Part shown: positions 54,696 to 63,436 of the stretch, one piece after another | How positions within the stretch are numbered: position 1 is the first letter of the stretch | Layout: the number at the start of each line of letters is the position of its first letter | Source of the DNA: Rhizobium rhizogenes | GTDB taxonomy: Bacteria > Pseudomonadota > Alphaproteobacteria > Rhizobiales > Rhizobiaceae | Reading direction: 5' to 3' | Assembly: GCF_002005205.3 (NCBI RefSeq) | Contig: NZ_CP019701.2 | Span: forward strand, 2,787,001-2,851,000 | Length of the DNA: 64,000 nt | The notes under the pieces: model-generated | The model's database searches: none | What the model saw: only the letters and a program-made list of their open reading frames with translations | Told to the model about the DNA's origin: nothing | Program-made: the position numbers and the translations under genes

Positions 54696-56045
54696 CTAGT
54701 GCTGTGTTTTGCCGATCAGGCGGGAACGCAGCGAGTTGGAAATATGGTCGAACAGGAAAACGACGAAGAGGATAAGCAGGACCATATAGGCGACCTTGTC
54801 CCAATCGGCATTGGTACCCATCGCTTCCAGCAGTTTCAGGCCGATGCCACCCGCACCCACTGCGCCGATGATCGTGGCGGAGCGGGTGTTGCTTTCCCAG
54901 AAATAGAGCGATTGCGAAATGAAGACCGGCAGCACCTGCGGCAGCACACCGAAGCGATTGACAGCAATCGGGGAAGCGCCGACCGATTTGACGCCCTCGC
55001 GCTGCTTGTCGTCGACATTCTCCAGCGCCTCGGCATAGACCTTGCCGAGCGCGCCCGTATCGGTGAAGAAGATCGCGGCAATGCCGGGGATCGGTCCCGG
55101 GCCGAAACTGCGGGTGAAGAACAGCGCCCAGATCAACATGTCGATGGAGCGCAGGAAGTCGAACAGGCGCTTCATGCCCCAGTTCGCAGCCTTGTTGGCG
55201 GTGATATTGCGCGCCGCGATGAAGGCGAGCGGCAGGGCGACGAGCGTGCCGAACAGCGTGCCGACAAAGGCCATGACCAGCGTCTGCATCAGCTTGGATA
55301 GAATATCGGCATGCTGCCAGACGCTGTTGTCGAGGAAATCATCCGCCATATGGCTGATATTGGAGCGCTCGGGATCGAGCCTCTCGCCCCAAAGCGCGAG
55401 AGCCGCCAGTTCGCCATAACCCTTGCCCCAGAATTCCGACTTGGTGTCGAACAGGAAATTCGCCCATCCAAGGAAACGGCGTTGCACATAGACCTGGCTG
55501 GTACGGATTTCCGCCTGTCCGGCAAAACCGTAATGCACGAGGACCTTGTTGCCGTCCTGCTGGATTTCCTGCGGCCGGTTCTCGGGCGCCCGTGCCTGTT
55601 CGCCATTGATGATGACGGGATAGCTTTGACCGTCGACATAGACATCCACCCGGGTCGGCGTCACGTCAAGGCGGTTTTCCGTACCCGCATAAACGACGCT
55701 GTAGCCGCCATCCGGGAGAGGCTGCAGCCAGTCGATCTTTGCGTCGACGGGATATTGTCCGCGGCTCGACCATTGCGGCTCGACCTTGCCATCCTCGAAG
55801 CGCAGGCGCGGCTGGGCGCGCCAGGAATACCAGTCCTGAATATAGCTCGAGGCACGATCCCAGCGGCCCTGCATGAAAGCCGGCCCGACATTAAAGAAGA
55901 AAAAGCAGCTGATGAGATAAATGACGGTGGCGAGAATACCGACCAGCAGACCGTAACGCTTCATGAAGCCGCGTTTGAAAATCGCGGGATGCGCGGCCGT
56001 CAGCCTTTCGCGCTCGGCAGTGTTGAGAATGAAGCTGGAGGACAT
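54696..56045 (-). CDS. phnE: Phosphonate ABC transporter permease PhnE (second copy, with large insertion)
   Basis: This 449-aa permease has a first helix (RYGLLVGILATVIYLISCFFFFNVG), then roughly 200 residues of soluble periplasmic sequence (VDAKIDWLQPLPDGGYSVVYA...). The usual permease domain is TLVMAFVGTLFGTLVALPLAFIAARN, the EAA loop VKSVGASPIAVNRFGVLPQVLPV, and GAVGAGGIGLKLLEAM. E. coli PhnE is 276 aa, so the periplasmic insertion is the extra part. It starts with a 1-base overlap after phnE1, and both permeases probably form a heterodimer with PhnC and PhnD. Confidence 0.92.
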   Translation of the reverse strand: MSSSFILNTAERERLTAAHPAIFKRGFMKRYGLLVGILATVIYLISCFFFFNVGPAFMQGRWDRASSYIQDWYSWRAQPRLRFEDGKVEPQWSSRGQYPVDAKIDWLQPLPDGGYSVVYAGTENRLDVTPTRVDVYVDGQSYPVIINGEQARAPENRPQEIQQDGNKVLVHYGFAGQAEIRTSQVYVQRRFLGWANFLFDTKSEFWGKGYGELAALALWGERLDPERSNISHMADDFLDNSVWQHADILSKLMQTLVMAFVGTLFGTLVALPLAFIAARNITANKAANWGMKRLFDFLRSIDMLIWALFFTRSFGPGPIPGIAAIFFTDTGALGKVYAEALENVDDKQREGVKSVGASPIAVNRFGVLPQVLPVFISQSLYFWESNTRSATIIGAVGAGGIGLKLLEAMGTNADWDKVAYMVLLILFVVFLFDHISNSLRSRLIGKTQH

Positions 56046-57031
56046 CAGGCTGCTCCCCGTCCGAATTCGAAGGACTGATGGCCGATCAGTCTGCGGCGCA
56101 GCCAGCTGGAAAACTGGTCGACGGCGATGATGGTGATCAGCAGCAGGATGATGATGGCATAGGTCTTGGAAGCATGATCGTTGCCGATCGACAGCCGGAA
56201 GACCTCGCCGATGCCGCCGCCGCCGACAGCACCGATGATGGTGGAGGCGCGCACGTTGATTTCGGCGCGCAGCAGCGCATAGGACACGAAATTGGGCAGA
56301 ACCTGCGGCACGATGGCGAAGCGAACCCGCTCCAGCCAGTTGGCGCCGGCGGCGCGCAGGCCTTCATCGGGCTTCATGTCGGCATTTTCCACCACTTCGA
56401 AGAACAGCTTGCCAAGAGCGCCGATCGTGTGGACCGAAATCGCGATGATCGCCGCGATCGGACCGATCGACAGGATGGCGGTCAGCAAACCAGCGACGAC
56501 GATTTCAGGAAAGGCACGCAGCACTTCCATCACCCGGCGCACCACCCAGCGCACGAGGCCGGCGCCGACGAGGTTGGTGGAGGCGAAGAAGCAGAGCACG
56601 AAGGCGAAGCCGGTGCCGATGATTGTCGAAACCAGCGCGATGTTGAGCGTGATGATCAGCTGGTAAATGAAATGCGGGATGTAGAAGCCATCGGTGATGT
56701 AAACGCGATCCGCGACATAGTTGTATTTCAGCGAGCCGTTCGCATAGGGCGATGGCAGGTCGAACATCGCCCGGAAAATTTCCAGCGGACTGTCCGGCAC
56801 GAAGGTCTTCATGAAATCGAAGAAATAGGGCAGGCGCTCGAAGAACTTGCCCGAATTGGCCGCATTGGCGAAATTCAGTGAAGCGGCGAGAATGACGAGG
56901 AAGATCACGAGCGAAATGACGGTGTAGATCCGCCGTGTCGCAAGCTGCTGTTGATAATGGCGCATGACCGTTTGGGACGATGCGCTCAATCCCTCGGGCG
57001 AGAGGGTGCCATGGTGCAGTGTGGTCGCCAT
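56045..57031 (-). CDS. phnE: Phosphonate ABC transporter permease PhnE (first copy)
   Basis: This 328-aa permease has its first helix at RIYTVISLVIFLVILAASLNFANA, a moderate periplasmic loop (YNYVADRVYITDGFYIPHF region), and the transport core LNIALVSTIIGTGFAFVLCF. The EAA-like loop is LRAAGANWLERVRFAIVPQVLPNFVSY, and GAVGGGGIGEVFRL is typical of PhnE. The ATG at 57031 is preferred; 15 residues further upstream have no family resemblance. It follows phnD across a hairpin and overlaps phnE2 by one base. Confidence 0.94.
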   Translation of the reverse strand: MATTLHHGTLSPEGLSASSQTVMRHYQQQLATRRIYTVISLVIFLVILAASLNFANAANSGKFFERLPYFFDFMKTFVPDSPLEIFRAMFDLPSPYANGSLKYNYVADRVYITDGFYIPHFIYQLIITLNIALVSTIIGTGFAFVLCFFASTNLVGAGLVRWVVRRVMEVLRAFPEIVVAGLLTAILSIGPIAAIIAISVHTIGALGKLFFEVVENADMKPDEGLRAAGANWLERVRFAIVPQVLPNFVSYALLRAEINVRASTIIGAVGGGGIGEVFRLSIGNDHASKTYAIIILLLITIIAVDQFSSWLRRRLIGHQSFEFGRGAA

Positions 57032-57052
57032 GCCGCTTTTTCCTTTATTGGC

Positions 57053-57085
57053 AAAAGCGGCGGCGCCGCAAGGCACCGCCGCTTT
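57053..57085 (-). terminator. Hairpin between phnD and phnE1
   Basis: GCGGCGG and CCGCCGC form a 7-bp stem, with AAAG/CTTT flanks that extend it, followed by TTTTG on the minus strand. It is probably a partial terminator that gives PhnD excess over the permeases. Confidence 0.55.
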
Positions 57086-57102
57086 CGGTTATGATCTCAG
57101 GA

Positions 57103-58008
57103 TCAGCCGCCGATAACGGACTTACGGGCGTCGATGATCGTCTGGTAGAAGGACGGATCGACCTTGATGTAGGCGGTGTTCTTGCCCTGGGTGAAGCCCT
57201 GGAAGCATGCGAGGTCCTTCTTCGGCAGTTCCATGAAGAAGTCTTCGACCTTCTGCTTCATCGCGTCGCCGAGCTTGTTGGTGACCATGAGCGGGCCGTT
57301 CGGGATCAGCGGCGACTTCCAGACTTCGACGATATCGTCCATGTCGAGGTTACCCTTCTTGACCATCTGGTAGAGGTTGCCGGCCGTGTAGCCTTCTTCC
57401 CACTTGCCGACGCCCGAACCGAAGGTGGTGCCAACGTCGAACTTCTTGTCGAGAACGGCGAGAACGAGGTTCTCATGGCCGCCGCCGAAACCGGTTTCGG
57501 AGAAGTATTCCTTGACCGGAACGCCGGTTTCCTTCGGGATGGCGACGTTCGGAACGAGGAAGCCCGAGGTGGAGTCAGGGTCGGCAAAGCCGATCTTCTT
57601 GCCCTTGGCGTCTGCGAGCGTCTTGATGCCGCTGTCCTTGCGGGCAACCATGATCGTGTAATAACCGGTCGAACCGTCGGCGCCGGCCGTGGTCAGGATC
57701 GGGTCGACGGCCTTCGGATCGGCAAGGGCGATCTTGGCGTAGGAGGAAGCGCCCATGGAAGCGATGTCGATGGTGCCGCCGAGCAGGCCCTGGATGACGC
57801 CGTTATAGTCCGGCGACGGGAAAACCTGAACTTCGGAAACGCCGGTCGCAGCCTTGAGGCCATCGGCAACGCACTTGGTGTTGCGGATCTGGTCGGCTTC
57901 GTTTTCGGAGCCGTCGAGACCGATGCGCAGAACCTTGACGTCCTGAGCCATGGCGGAACCGGCCAGAACGCCAAGGGCGACTGCCGAAAGAAGGACTTTC
58001 TTCAACAT
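57103..58008 (-). CDS. phnD: Phosphonate-binding periplasmic protein PhnD
   Basis: This 301-aa binding protein has a signal peptide (MLKKVLLSAVALGVLAGSAMA, then QDVKVLRIG) and the PhnD/PtxB fold. LRIGLDGSENEADQIRNTKC opens the mature chain, VFPSPDYNGVIQGLLGGTIDIASMGASSYAKIAL contains the ligand Ser region, and GFADPDSTSGFLVPN is the conserved phosphonate-binding block. The ATG at 58008 has AGGAGA upstream. It feeds PhnE1/PhnE2 and PhnC. Confidence 0.95.
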   Translation of the reverse strand: MLKKVLLSAVALGVLAGSAMAQDVKVLRIGLDGSENEADQIRNTKCVADGLKAATGVSEVQVFPSPDYNGVIQGLLGGTIDIASMGASSYAKIALADPKAVDPILTTAGADGSTGYYTIMVARKDSGIKTLADAKGKKIGFADPDSTSGFLVPNVAIPKETGVPVKEYFSETGFGGGHENLVLAVLDKKFDVGTTFGSGVGKWEEGYTAGNLYQMVKKGNLDMDDIVEVWKSPLIPNGPLMVTNKLGDAMKQKVEDFFMELPKKDLACFQGFTQGKNTAYIKVDPSFYQTIIDARKSVIGG

Positions 58009-58093
58009 GGACTTTCTCCTGTTTCCCGGCGAGCCGGAGTTTGTTGTGAGATGTCGGCCCTTGACGCGGGCGCAAACGATGCTGAGCGGTTCC

Positions 58094-58954
58094 TCAGAGC
58101 CCGGCGAGAGCGAGCGGTTCGGGACCGGCAGATTGCTGCACCGGACGCGCGGCAAGCTGCGCGCCGGGAATATTGATGCTGGTCGAGGTCATGGTCTCGT
58201 CGATGCCGGAGCCTTGCGAATCGGTTCCGTAAATCTCCGTGACGGCCGCAGCGGTCAGCTCCGCCGGTGTTCCGTCGAAAACGACGCGGCCCTGTGACAT
58301 GCCGATGATGCGTTCGCAATAATTGCGCGCCGTATCCAGCGTGTGCAGGTTGGTGATGACGGTAATGCCTTCGCGTTCGTTGATGTCGCGCAGCGCGTCC
58401 ATCACAATCTTGGCATTGAGGGGATCGAGCGATGCGATCGGCTCATCGGCCAGAACCATCTTCGGAGACTGCATCAGGGCGCGGGCTATGGCGACGCGCT
58501 GCTGCTGGCCGCCGGAAAGCGTGCCTGCCGCCTGCATGGCCACATGCTCGATGCCGAGGCGCTCCAGCGCGGCGACCGCCATCAGGCGCTCGTCATTGGT
58601 GAAGATGTTGAACAGGCTGAGCGCCGTCGAACGGTGGTTGAGGCGGCCGAGCATGACATTGGTAAGCACGTCGAGACGCGGTACCAGATTGAACTGCTGG
58701 AAGATCATGGCGCAATCGCGCTGCCAGTTGCGCAACGCAGCGCCCTTCAGCGCCGATACTTCCGTATCGTTGAAATGAATGGAACCCGAAGACGGATCGA
58801 CGAGGCGGTTGATCATGCGCAGCAGCGTTGATTTGCCGGCGCCCGAGCGTCCGATCACGCCGACCATCTGACCCTGCGGAATCTCGACATTCACGGCATC
58901 GACCGCAGTGTGGTTGCCGAAACGGCGCGTGACTTGCTTCAGGTGAAAGCTCAT
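58094..58954 (-). CDS. phnC: Phosphonate ABC transporter ATP-binding protein PhnC
   Basis: This 286-aa ATPase has Walker [18 protein letters not shown] near residue 37, signature [15 protein letters not shown], Walker [16 protein letters not shown] and a switch-region [10 protein letters not shown]. In classical ATPases the switch is written VITxLH, and here VITNLHTLD fits PhnC. The ATG at 58954 follows GGGGA; the upstream TTG is less likely. It heads the transporter-DUF1045-phnMN transcript and is separated from the C-P lyase genes by a terminator. Confidence 0.95.
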   Translation of the reverse strand: MSFHLKQVTRRFGNHTAVDAVNVEIPQGQMVGVIGRSGAGKSTLLRMINRLVDPSSGSIHFNDTEVSALKGAALRNWQRDCAMIFQQFNLVPRLDVLTNVMLGRLNHRSTALSLFNIFTNDERLMAVAALERLGIEHVAMQAAGTLSGGQQQRVAIARALMQSPKMVLADEPIASLDPLNAKIVMDALRDINEREGITVITNLHTLDTARNYCERIIGMSQGRVVFDGTPAELTAAAVTEIYGTDSQGSGIDETMTSTSINIPGAQLAARPVQQSAGPEPLALAGL

Positions 58955-59001
58955 TTCCCCGTCCAATCTTCTTATGACGGGGTTCGACCTAACAGCGGTC
59001 C

Positions 59002-59019
59002 ATGAACTGCGCGTGTCAG
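59002..59019 (-). promoter_or_regulatory. Weak Pho-box candidate upstream of phnC
   Basis: On the minus strand CTGACAC, 4 bases and AGTTCAT resemble a CTGTCAT-N4-CTGTCAT PhoB box (5/7 and 4/7 matches) about 48 bases upstream of phnC. The rest of the 236-base spacer holds a terminator and no gene. Confidence 0.3.
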
Positions 59020-59138
59020 TTTAATGAAGAAAATATTACAGAATTCGCAGATACGACACTCTGGCGTTCGCCGACAAACCTTTCGTCACGCATGTCATGA
59101 GCAGCAAATTCCGCCTGGCTATCAGGAGCCGACAAACA

Positions 59139-59163
59139 GAAATCCCGGGACATGGCCCCGGGA
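59139..59163 (-). terminator. Terminator after the hexapeptide acyltransferase gene
   Basis: TCCCGGG and CCCGGGA pair around a 7-base loop and are followed by TTTCTG on the minus strand. This separates the C-P lyase operon from phnC. Confidence 0.65.
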
Positions 59164-59190
59164 CTGCAATTGCTTTGGTATGAGCGGAGT

Positions 59191-59808
59191 TCACCCGCCA
59201 TATTTCGCCACGAAATCCTCGGCGGCGAGCGCGCGGAAATCATCGAGCGCGCCGCGCAGCCTTGCATGGTCCCAATCCCACCAATTCAGATCGTCCATGC
59301 GCCGGCCGAGCTCCGCTGAAAAACGCGCGCGGATCAGCCGGGCGGGCACGCCGCCGACGATGGTATAGGGCGCAACATCTTTGGAAACGACCGCCCCGGC
59401 CCCGATTACCGCACCGTTCCCCACCGTCACGCCGGGCAGGAGGGTCGCGCCATGGCCGATCCAGACATCGTGGCCGATCACCACGCGCTTGGCGCGGCGG
59501 GCGGCGAAGAAATCCGTTTCATCCTCGGCGTCGTCCCAGTAGCTGCGGGCGCGATAGGTGAAATGGTGCAATGTCGCCCGCTGCATCGGGTGATTGGTGG
59601 CATTGATGCGGACGGAAGCGGCGATATTGACGAATTTTCCGATGGTGGCGCACCAGATCGCGCCATCCTGCATGACGTAGGAGTAGTCGCCCATCTCAAC
59701 CTCCTCGAGGCGGCAGCGCTCCGAAATTTCGGTATAGCGGCCGATCGAGGAATTGGTGACGCGGGCGGTGTCGTGAATGACGGGTTCGAGACCGACCTTG
59801 ACACTCAT
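59191..59808 (-). CDS. Phosphonate-cluster hexapeptide acetyltransferase-like protein
   Basis: This 205-aa left-handed beta-helix protein is of the type found with phn genes (TIGR03308-like). Hexapeptide repeats run through [39 protein letters not shown] and [37 protein letters not shown], ending in [16 protein letters not shown]. It may acetylate aminoalkylphosphonates before cleavage, a role shown for PhnO in E. coli, but this is inference. It overlaps phnL by 4 bases and ends the operon at a terminator. Confidence 0.9.
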   Translation of the reverse strand: MSVKVGLEPVIHDTARVTNSSIGRYTEISERCRLEEVEMGDYSYVMQDGAIWCATIGKFVNIAASVRINATNHPMQRATLHHFTYRARSYWDDAEDETDFFAARRAKRVVIGHDVWIGHGATLLPGVTVGNGAVIGAGAVVSKDVAPYTIVGGVPARLIRARFSAELGRRMDDLNWWDWDHARLRGALDDFRALAAEDFVAKYGG

Positions 59809-60512
59809 GCCGCTGCTTTCCGGGGGGAGAATTGCGAGACGTCGAGAATGCGGTCGGCAACGGCTTCGCGCACCTCCTCGTCGTGGAAGATGCCGAGCAG
59901 CGCCGTGCCCTTGTCCTTTTTCTCCCTGATCATGTCGACCACCACGCGCCGGTTGGTGGCGTCGAGCGAGGCGGTTGGCTCGTCGAGGAGCAGGATCGCG
60001 TGATCGGTGATGAAACCGCGCGCGATGTTGACGCGCTGTTGCTCACCGCCCGAAAAGGTCGCCGGCGGCAGAGACCACAATTCCCGCGGCAGGTTGAGTT
60101 TCGAAAGCAGCATGGCTGCCTGTTCGCGCGCGTCCCCAGTGGCAACCTTGCGCGCCAGAAGCGGCTCGGCAACCACGTCGATGGCCGCCACACGGGGCAC
60201 CGTGCGCAGGAACTGGCTGACATAACCGATGGTGCGGTGGCGAATATCGAGGATCGTGCGTGGCGAAGCATTGCCGATATCGATGACCTCACCCTGATGG
60301 CGGATGAGAATCTGCCCGCTGTCGATGGCGTAGTTGCCATAGAGCATTTTCAGGATCGAGCTTTTGCCGATACCTGACGGGCCGCCGAGAACGACGCATT
60401 CGCCGCCCGAAACGGAGAAATTGACATCGCGGACAACGGGCAGCTCGATGCCGTCGCGAAGATGCATGGTGAAGCTTTTGAAGACTTCCGAAACGATAAG
60501 AGGCGTCGTCAT
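59805..60512 (-). CDS. phnL: C-P lyase subunit PhnL (ABC ATPase-like)
   Basis: This 235-aa ABC-type ATPase has Walker [20 protein letters not shown] near residue 40, signature [15 protein letters not shown], Walker [13 protein letters not shown] and [14 protein letters not shown] as switch. It has no membrane partner and belongs to the core C-P lyase machine with PhnGHIJK, aiding ribosyl triphosphate formation. The ATG at 60512 begins [14 protein letters not shown]. Four bases separate it from the phnK stop, and it overlaps the acyltransferase gene. Confidence 0.94.
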   Translation of the reverse strand: MTTPLIVSEVFKSFTMHLRDGIELPVVRDVNFSVSGGECVVLGGPSGIGKSSILKMLYGNYAIDSGQILIRHQGEVIDIGNASPRTILDIRHRTIGYVSQFLRTVPRVAAIDVVAEPLLARKVATGDAREQAAMLLSKLNLPRELWSLPPATFSGGEQQRVNIARGFITDHAILLLDEPTASLDATNRRVVVDMIREKKDKGTALLGIFHDEEVREAVADRILDVSQFSPRKAAA

Positions 60513-60516
60513 AGCG

Positions 60517-61293
60517 TCAAACCTGCAAGATGGAGGAAACAAGCAATTGCGTGTAGGGTTCGCGCGGATCGTCCAGCACCCGGTCGGTGAGACCGTGTTC
60601 GATGACGTCGCCGCCCTTCATCACCATCATGCGATGGGACAGCAGCCGCGCTACGGCCAGATCATGGGTGACGACAACGACGGCAAGGCCGAGATCATTG
60701 ACGAGACCGCGCACGAGATCGAGCAGGCGCGCCTGCACGGAGACATCGAGGCCGCCCGTCGGTTCATCCATGAAGACGAGGCGCGGTGAGGTGACGAGAT
60801 TGCGGGCGATCTGCAGGCGCTGGCGCATGCCGCCGGAGAAGGCGCGCGGCTGGTCGTCGATACGGTCGGTGCCGATTTCCACCCGCTCCAGCCATTCGCT
60901 GGCCGATTGCCTTATATTGCCATAGTGCCGGTTGCCCACGGCCATCAGCCGCTCACCGACATTGGCGCCGGCCGAAACCGCCATACGCAGCCCGTCCGCC
61001 GGGTTCTGGTGCACGAAGCCCCAGTCGGTGCGCATCAGGAAACGCCGTTCGGCCTCGCCCATATGATAGAGGTCACGCACTGAACCGTCGCGCATGCGAT
61101 ATTCCACGCTACCCGCCGTCGGCATCAGCCGGGTGGAAATGCAGTTGAGAAGCGTGGTCTTGCCGGAACCGGATTCGCCGACAATGGCCAGAACCTCGCC
61201 CGGATAAAGCTCGAAGGAGACGTTGCGGCAACCGGCGCGGTCGCCGTAATATTTGGAAACGTCCCGGACTTTCAAAAGCGGTGCGTCGCTCAT
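60517..61293 (-). CDS. phnK: C-P lyase subunit PhnK (ABC ATPase-like)
   Basis: This 258-aa ABC ATPase has Walker A GESGSGKTTLLNCISTRL near residue 36, signature FSGGMRQRLQIARNL, Walker B LVFMDEPTGGLD and switch VVVVTHDLAVARLLSHR. It binds the PhnGHIJ complex. The N-terminal LLKVRDVSKYYGDRAGCRNVSF matches PhnK rather than a transporter ATPase. It overlaps phnJ by 4 bases. Confidence 0.95.
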   Translation of the reverse strand: MSDAPLLKVRDVSKYYGDRAGCRNVSFELYPGEVLAIVGESGSGKTTLLNCISTRLMPTAGSVEYRMRDGSVRDLYHMGEAERRFLMRTDWGFVHQNPADGLRMAVSAGANVGERLMAVGNRHYGNIRQSASEWLERVEIGTDRIDDQPRAFSGGMRQRLQIARNLVTSPRLVFMDEPTGGLDVSVQARLLDLVRGLVNDLGLAVVVVTHDLAVARLLSHRMMVMKGGDVIEHGLTDRVLDDPREPYTQLLVSSILQV

Positions 61294-62192
61294 TCTGCGG
61301 CCTCCTTCACATCCGCCAGCATATGGCCCTTATGGCCATGGGCACGGCGGTCCTCGCAATGGTCGGTATCGGAGCAGACGAACATTCGCCCGCCCTTATC
61401 ATCAAGCACCACCTCGTCCAGATAGACATTCTCCGCGCCGCACAATGCGCAGGGCTTGTCGAAGCGCTGGATTTCAAACGGATGGTCTTCGAAATCGAGG
61501 CTGACGACGTCGGTATAGGGCGGCACGGCATAGATGCGCTTTTCGCGCCCGGCGCCGAACAGTTGCAGGGCGTCCGACATATTCATTTTCGGATTGTCGA
61601 ATTTCGGGGTCGGCGAGGGGTCCATCACATAACGCCCGGCAACCTTCACCGGATAGGCATAGGTGGTGGAGATGCGGCCGTTGCGGGCAATATCTTCGTA
61701 AAGCTTGACGTGCATCAGGCCGTATTCCTCCAGCGCGTGCATGACGCGGGTTTCGGTCTCGCGTGGCTCGAGGAAACGCAAGGGCTCGGGAATGGGAACC
61801 TGATAGACCAGAACCTGACCGGAATGCAGTTCTTCTTCCGGAATGCGGTGCCGCGTCTGGATGATGGTCGCATCCCTGGTGCGGGTGGTGACGGCAACAT
61901 TCGCCACCTTCTGGAAGAAAGCGCGGATGGAGACCGCGTTGGTGGTGTCGTCGGCGCCCTGGTCGATGACCTTCAGTACATCGTCAGGGCCGACGATGGA
62001 GGCGGTCAGCTGCACGCCGCCGGTGCCCCAGCCATAGGGCATGGGCATTTCACGGGAAGCGAAGGGGACCTGATAGCCGGGAATGGCGATGGCCTTCAGG
62101 ATCGCCCGGCGGATCATCCGCTTGGTCTGTTCGTCCAGATAGGCGAAGTTGTAGGCAGCCAGCCCGTCGTCAAATGAAACTTCTTCAAGCAT
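61290..62192 (-). CDS. phnJ: Alpha-D-ribose 1-methylphosphonate 5-phosphate C-P lyase PhnJ
   Basis: This 300-aa radical SAM enzyme cleaves the C-P bond, releasing alkane and ribose cyclic phosphate. The unusual cluster motif C-x2-C-x21-C-x5-C is fully present, from CALC near residue 241 to CSDTDHC near residue 266. VPFASREMPMPYGWGTGGVQ is another conserved block. The ATG at 62192 begins MLEEVSFDDGLAAYNFAYLDE, and a CAAGG site lies upstream. The 133-base gap to phnI, in a cluster of overlapping genes, is exceptional. Confidence 0.97.
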   Translation of the reverse strand: MLEEVSFDDGLAAYNFAYLDEQTKRMIRRAILKAIAIPGYQVPFASREMPMPYGWGTGGVQLTASIVGPDDVLKVIDQGADDTTNAVSIRAFFQKVANVAVTTRTRDATIIQTRHRIPEEELHSGQVLVYQVPIPEPLRFLEPRETETRVMHALEEYGLMHVKLYEDIARNGRISTTYAYPVKVAGRYVMDPSPTPKFDNPKMNMSDALQLFGAGREKRIYAVPPYTDVVSLDFEDHPFEIQRFDKPCALCGAENVYLDEVVLDDKGGRMFVCSDTDHCEDRRAHGHKGHMLADVKEAAE

Positions 62193-62228
62193 TGCGCGTT
62201 AACCTTGCGAAAAAAGGAGTACAAGCTC

Positions 62229-62324
62229 ATGGAGATTGGAATTCTTGCAGCCGTGTTCTTTGCTGTGTTTGCAGCATCGACCGTCTTTTGCGCTTACTGG
62301 TTTGGTGAGCAGCACAGCCGCTGA
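62229..62324 (+). CDS. Possible 31-aa membrane peptide on the strand opposite to phn
   Basis: A plus-strand ATG with AAGGAG 9 bases upstream opens a 31-codon frame. The product MEIGILAAVFFAVFAASTVF continues CAYWFGEQHSR: one hydrophobic helix of about 20 residues with a short polar end, the shape of CydX-like and other single-helix regulators. It fills nearly all of the phnJ-phnI gap, ending 1 base before the end of phnI on the other strand. Too short for the usual gene finders, it is supported by the ribosome-binding site, composition and position only. Confidence 0.45.
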   Translation: MEIGILAAVFFAVFAASTVFCAYWFGEQHSR

Positions 62325-62325
62325 G

Positions 62326-63435
62326 CTATTCGGCCGCATCGCCCATCCATTCCGCGCCATCAGCGTTGATTGCCTCGAAATCGGCGCGCATTTTCCTGAC
62401 CAGGCCGAGCTCGGCCTGAAAATCCACGTAATGCGGCAGTTTCAGATGTTCGACAAAACCTGTCGCCTGCACATTGTCGGCGTGTGAGATGACGAATTCC
62501 TCATCCTGCGCCGGGGCAACGACATCTTCGCCGAATTCACCGGCCCGCAGTGCCCTGTCGACCAGCGACATGGCCATCGCCTTGCGTTCGCTCTGGCCGA
62601 AGACCAGACCGTAACCGCGGGTGAACTGCGGCGGCGCCTTGGCCGAACCCTTGAACTGGTTGACCATCTGGCATTCGGTAACCTGGATATCGCCGAGGGA
62701 AACAGAAAAACCGAGTTCCGGTACGTCCAGTTCTATTTCCACGTCGCCAATGCGGATTTCGCCGACGAAGGGGTGCGTGCGGCCGTAACCGCGCTGCGTT
62801 GAATAGGCGAGTGCGAGAAGAAAGCCCTCGTCACCGCGCGCCAGCGATTGCAGGCGCAGGTCGCGTGGCATCGGAAACTCCATCGGCTCGCGCGTCAGAT
62901 CGCCGGCAACATGATCGTCAGGCATATCGCCATCGCTTTCGATCAGCCCTTCCTCGGCGAGAATGTCGGAAACCCGCATGACATAATCCGGTTCGCCTTC
63001 ACGAATGGCAGCGGTTTCGACAGCCTCGTCTTCGAGCAGCGAGGGGTCGAGCAGGCGATGGGTATAGTCGAAGGTCGGCCCCAGCAATTGCCCGCCCGGC
63101 AAATCCTTGTAGGTTGCCGAAACGCGTCGCTGCACCGTCATGTCAGCCGTATTGACCGGCAGCGAATAGCCGAACCGCGGCAACGTGGTGCGGTAGGCGC
63201 GCAGCAGGAAGATGGCCTCGATCATGTCACCGCGTGCCTGCTTGACGGCAAGGGCTGCAAGCGACTGATCGTAGAGCGAGGCTTCCGCCATGACGCGGTC
63301 GACGGCGAGTGAAAGCTGCGAAACGATCTGCGCGACCGTCATCGCCGGCAGGTCGCGGTCTCCGCGCCGCTTGTCGGCCAGAAGCCGGTGGGCGTTGGCG
63401 ATGGCGGTTTCCCCGCCTTTGACAGCAACATACAT
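62326..63435 (-). CDS. phnI: C-P lyase subunit PhnI
   Basis: This 369-aa subunit of the PhnGHIJ core displaces the nucleobase of ATP (or GTP) by the phosphonate to give ribosyl phosphonate triphosphate. It starts MYVAVKGGETAIANAHRLL. Family blocks include ARGDMIEAIFLLRAYRTTLPRFGYS, RVSATYKDLPGGQLLGPTFDYTHRLLD, LARGDEGFLLALAYSTQRGYGRTHPFVGEIRIG and QVTECQMVNQFKGS-type sequence. Its start is 1 base after the phnH stop. Confidence 0.95.
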   Translation of the reverse strand: MYVAVKGGETAIANAHRLLADKRRGDRDLPAMTVAQIVSQLSLAVDRVMAEASLYDQSLAALAVKQARGDMIEAIFLLRAYRTTLPRFGYSLPVNTADMTVQRRVSATYKDLPGGQLLGPTFDYTHRLLDPSLLEDEAVETAAIREGEPDYVMRVSDILAEEGLIESDGDMPDDHVAGDLTREPMEFPMPRDLRLQSLARGDEGFLLALAYSTQRGYGRTHPFVGEIRIGDVEIELDVPELGFSVSLGDIQVTECQMVNQFKGSAKAPPQFTRGYGLVFGQSERKAMAMSLVDRALRAGEFGEDVVAPAQDEEFVISHADNVQATGFVEHLKLPHYVDFQAELGLVRKMRADFEAINADGAEWMGDAAE

Positions 63436-63436
63436 C

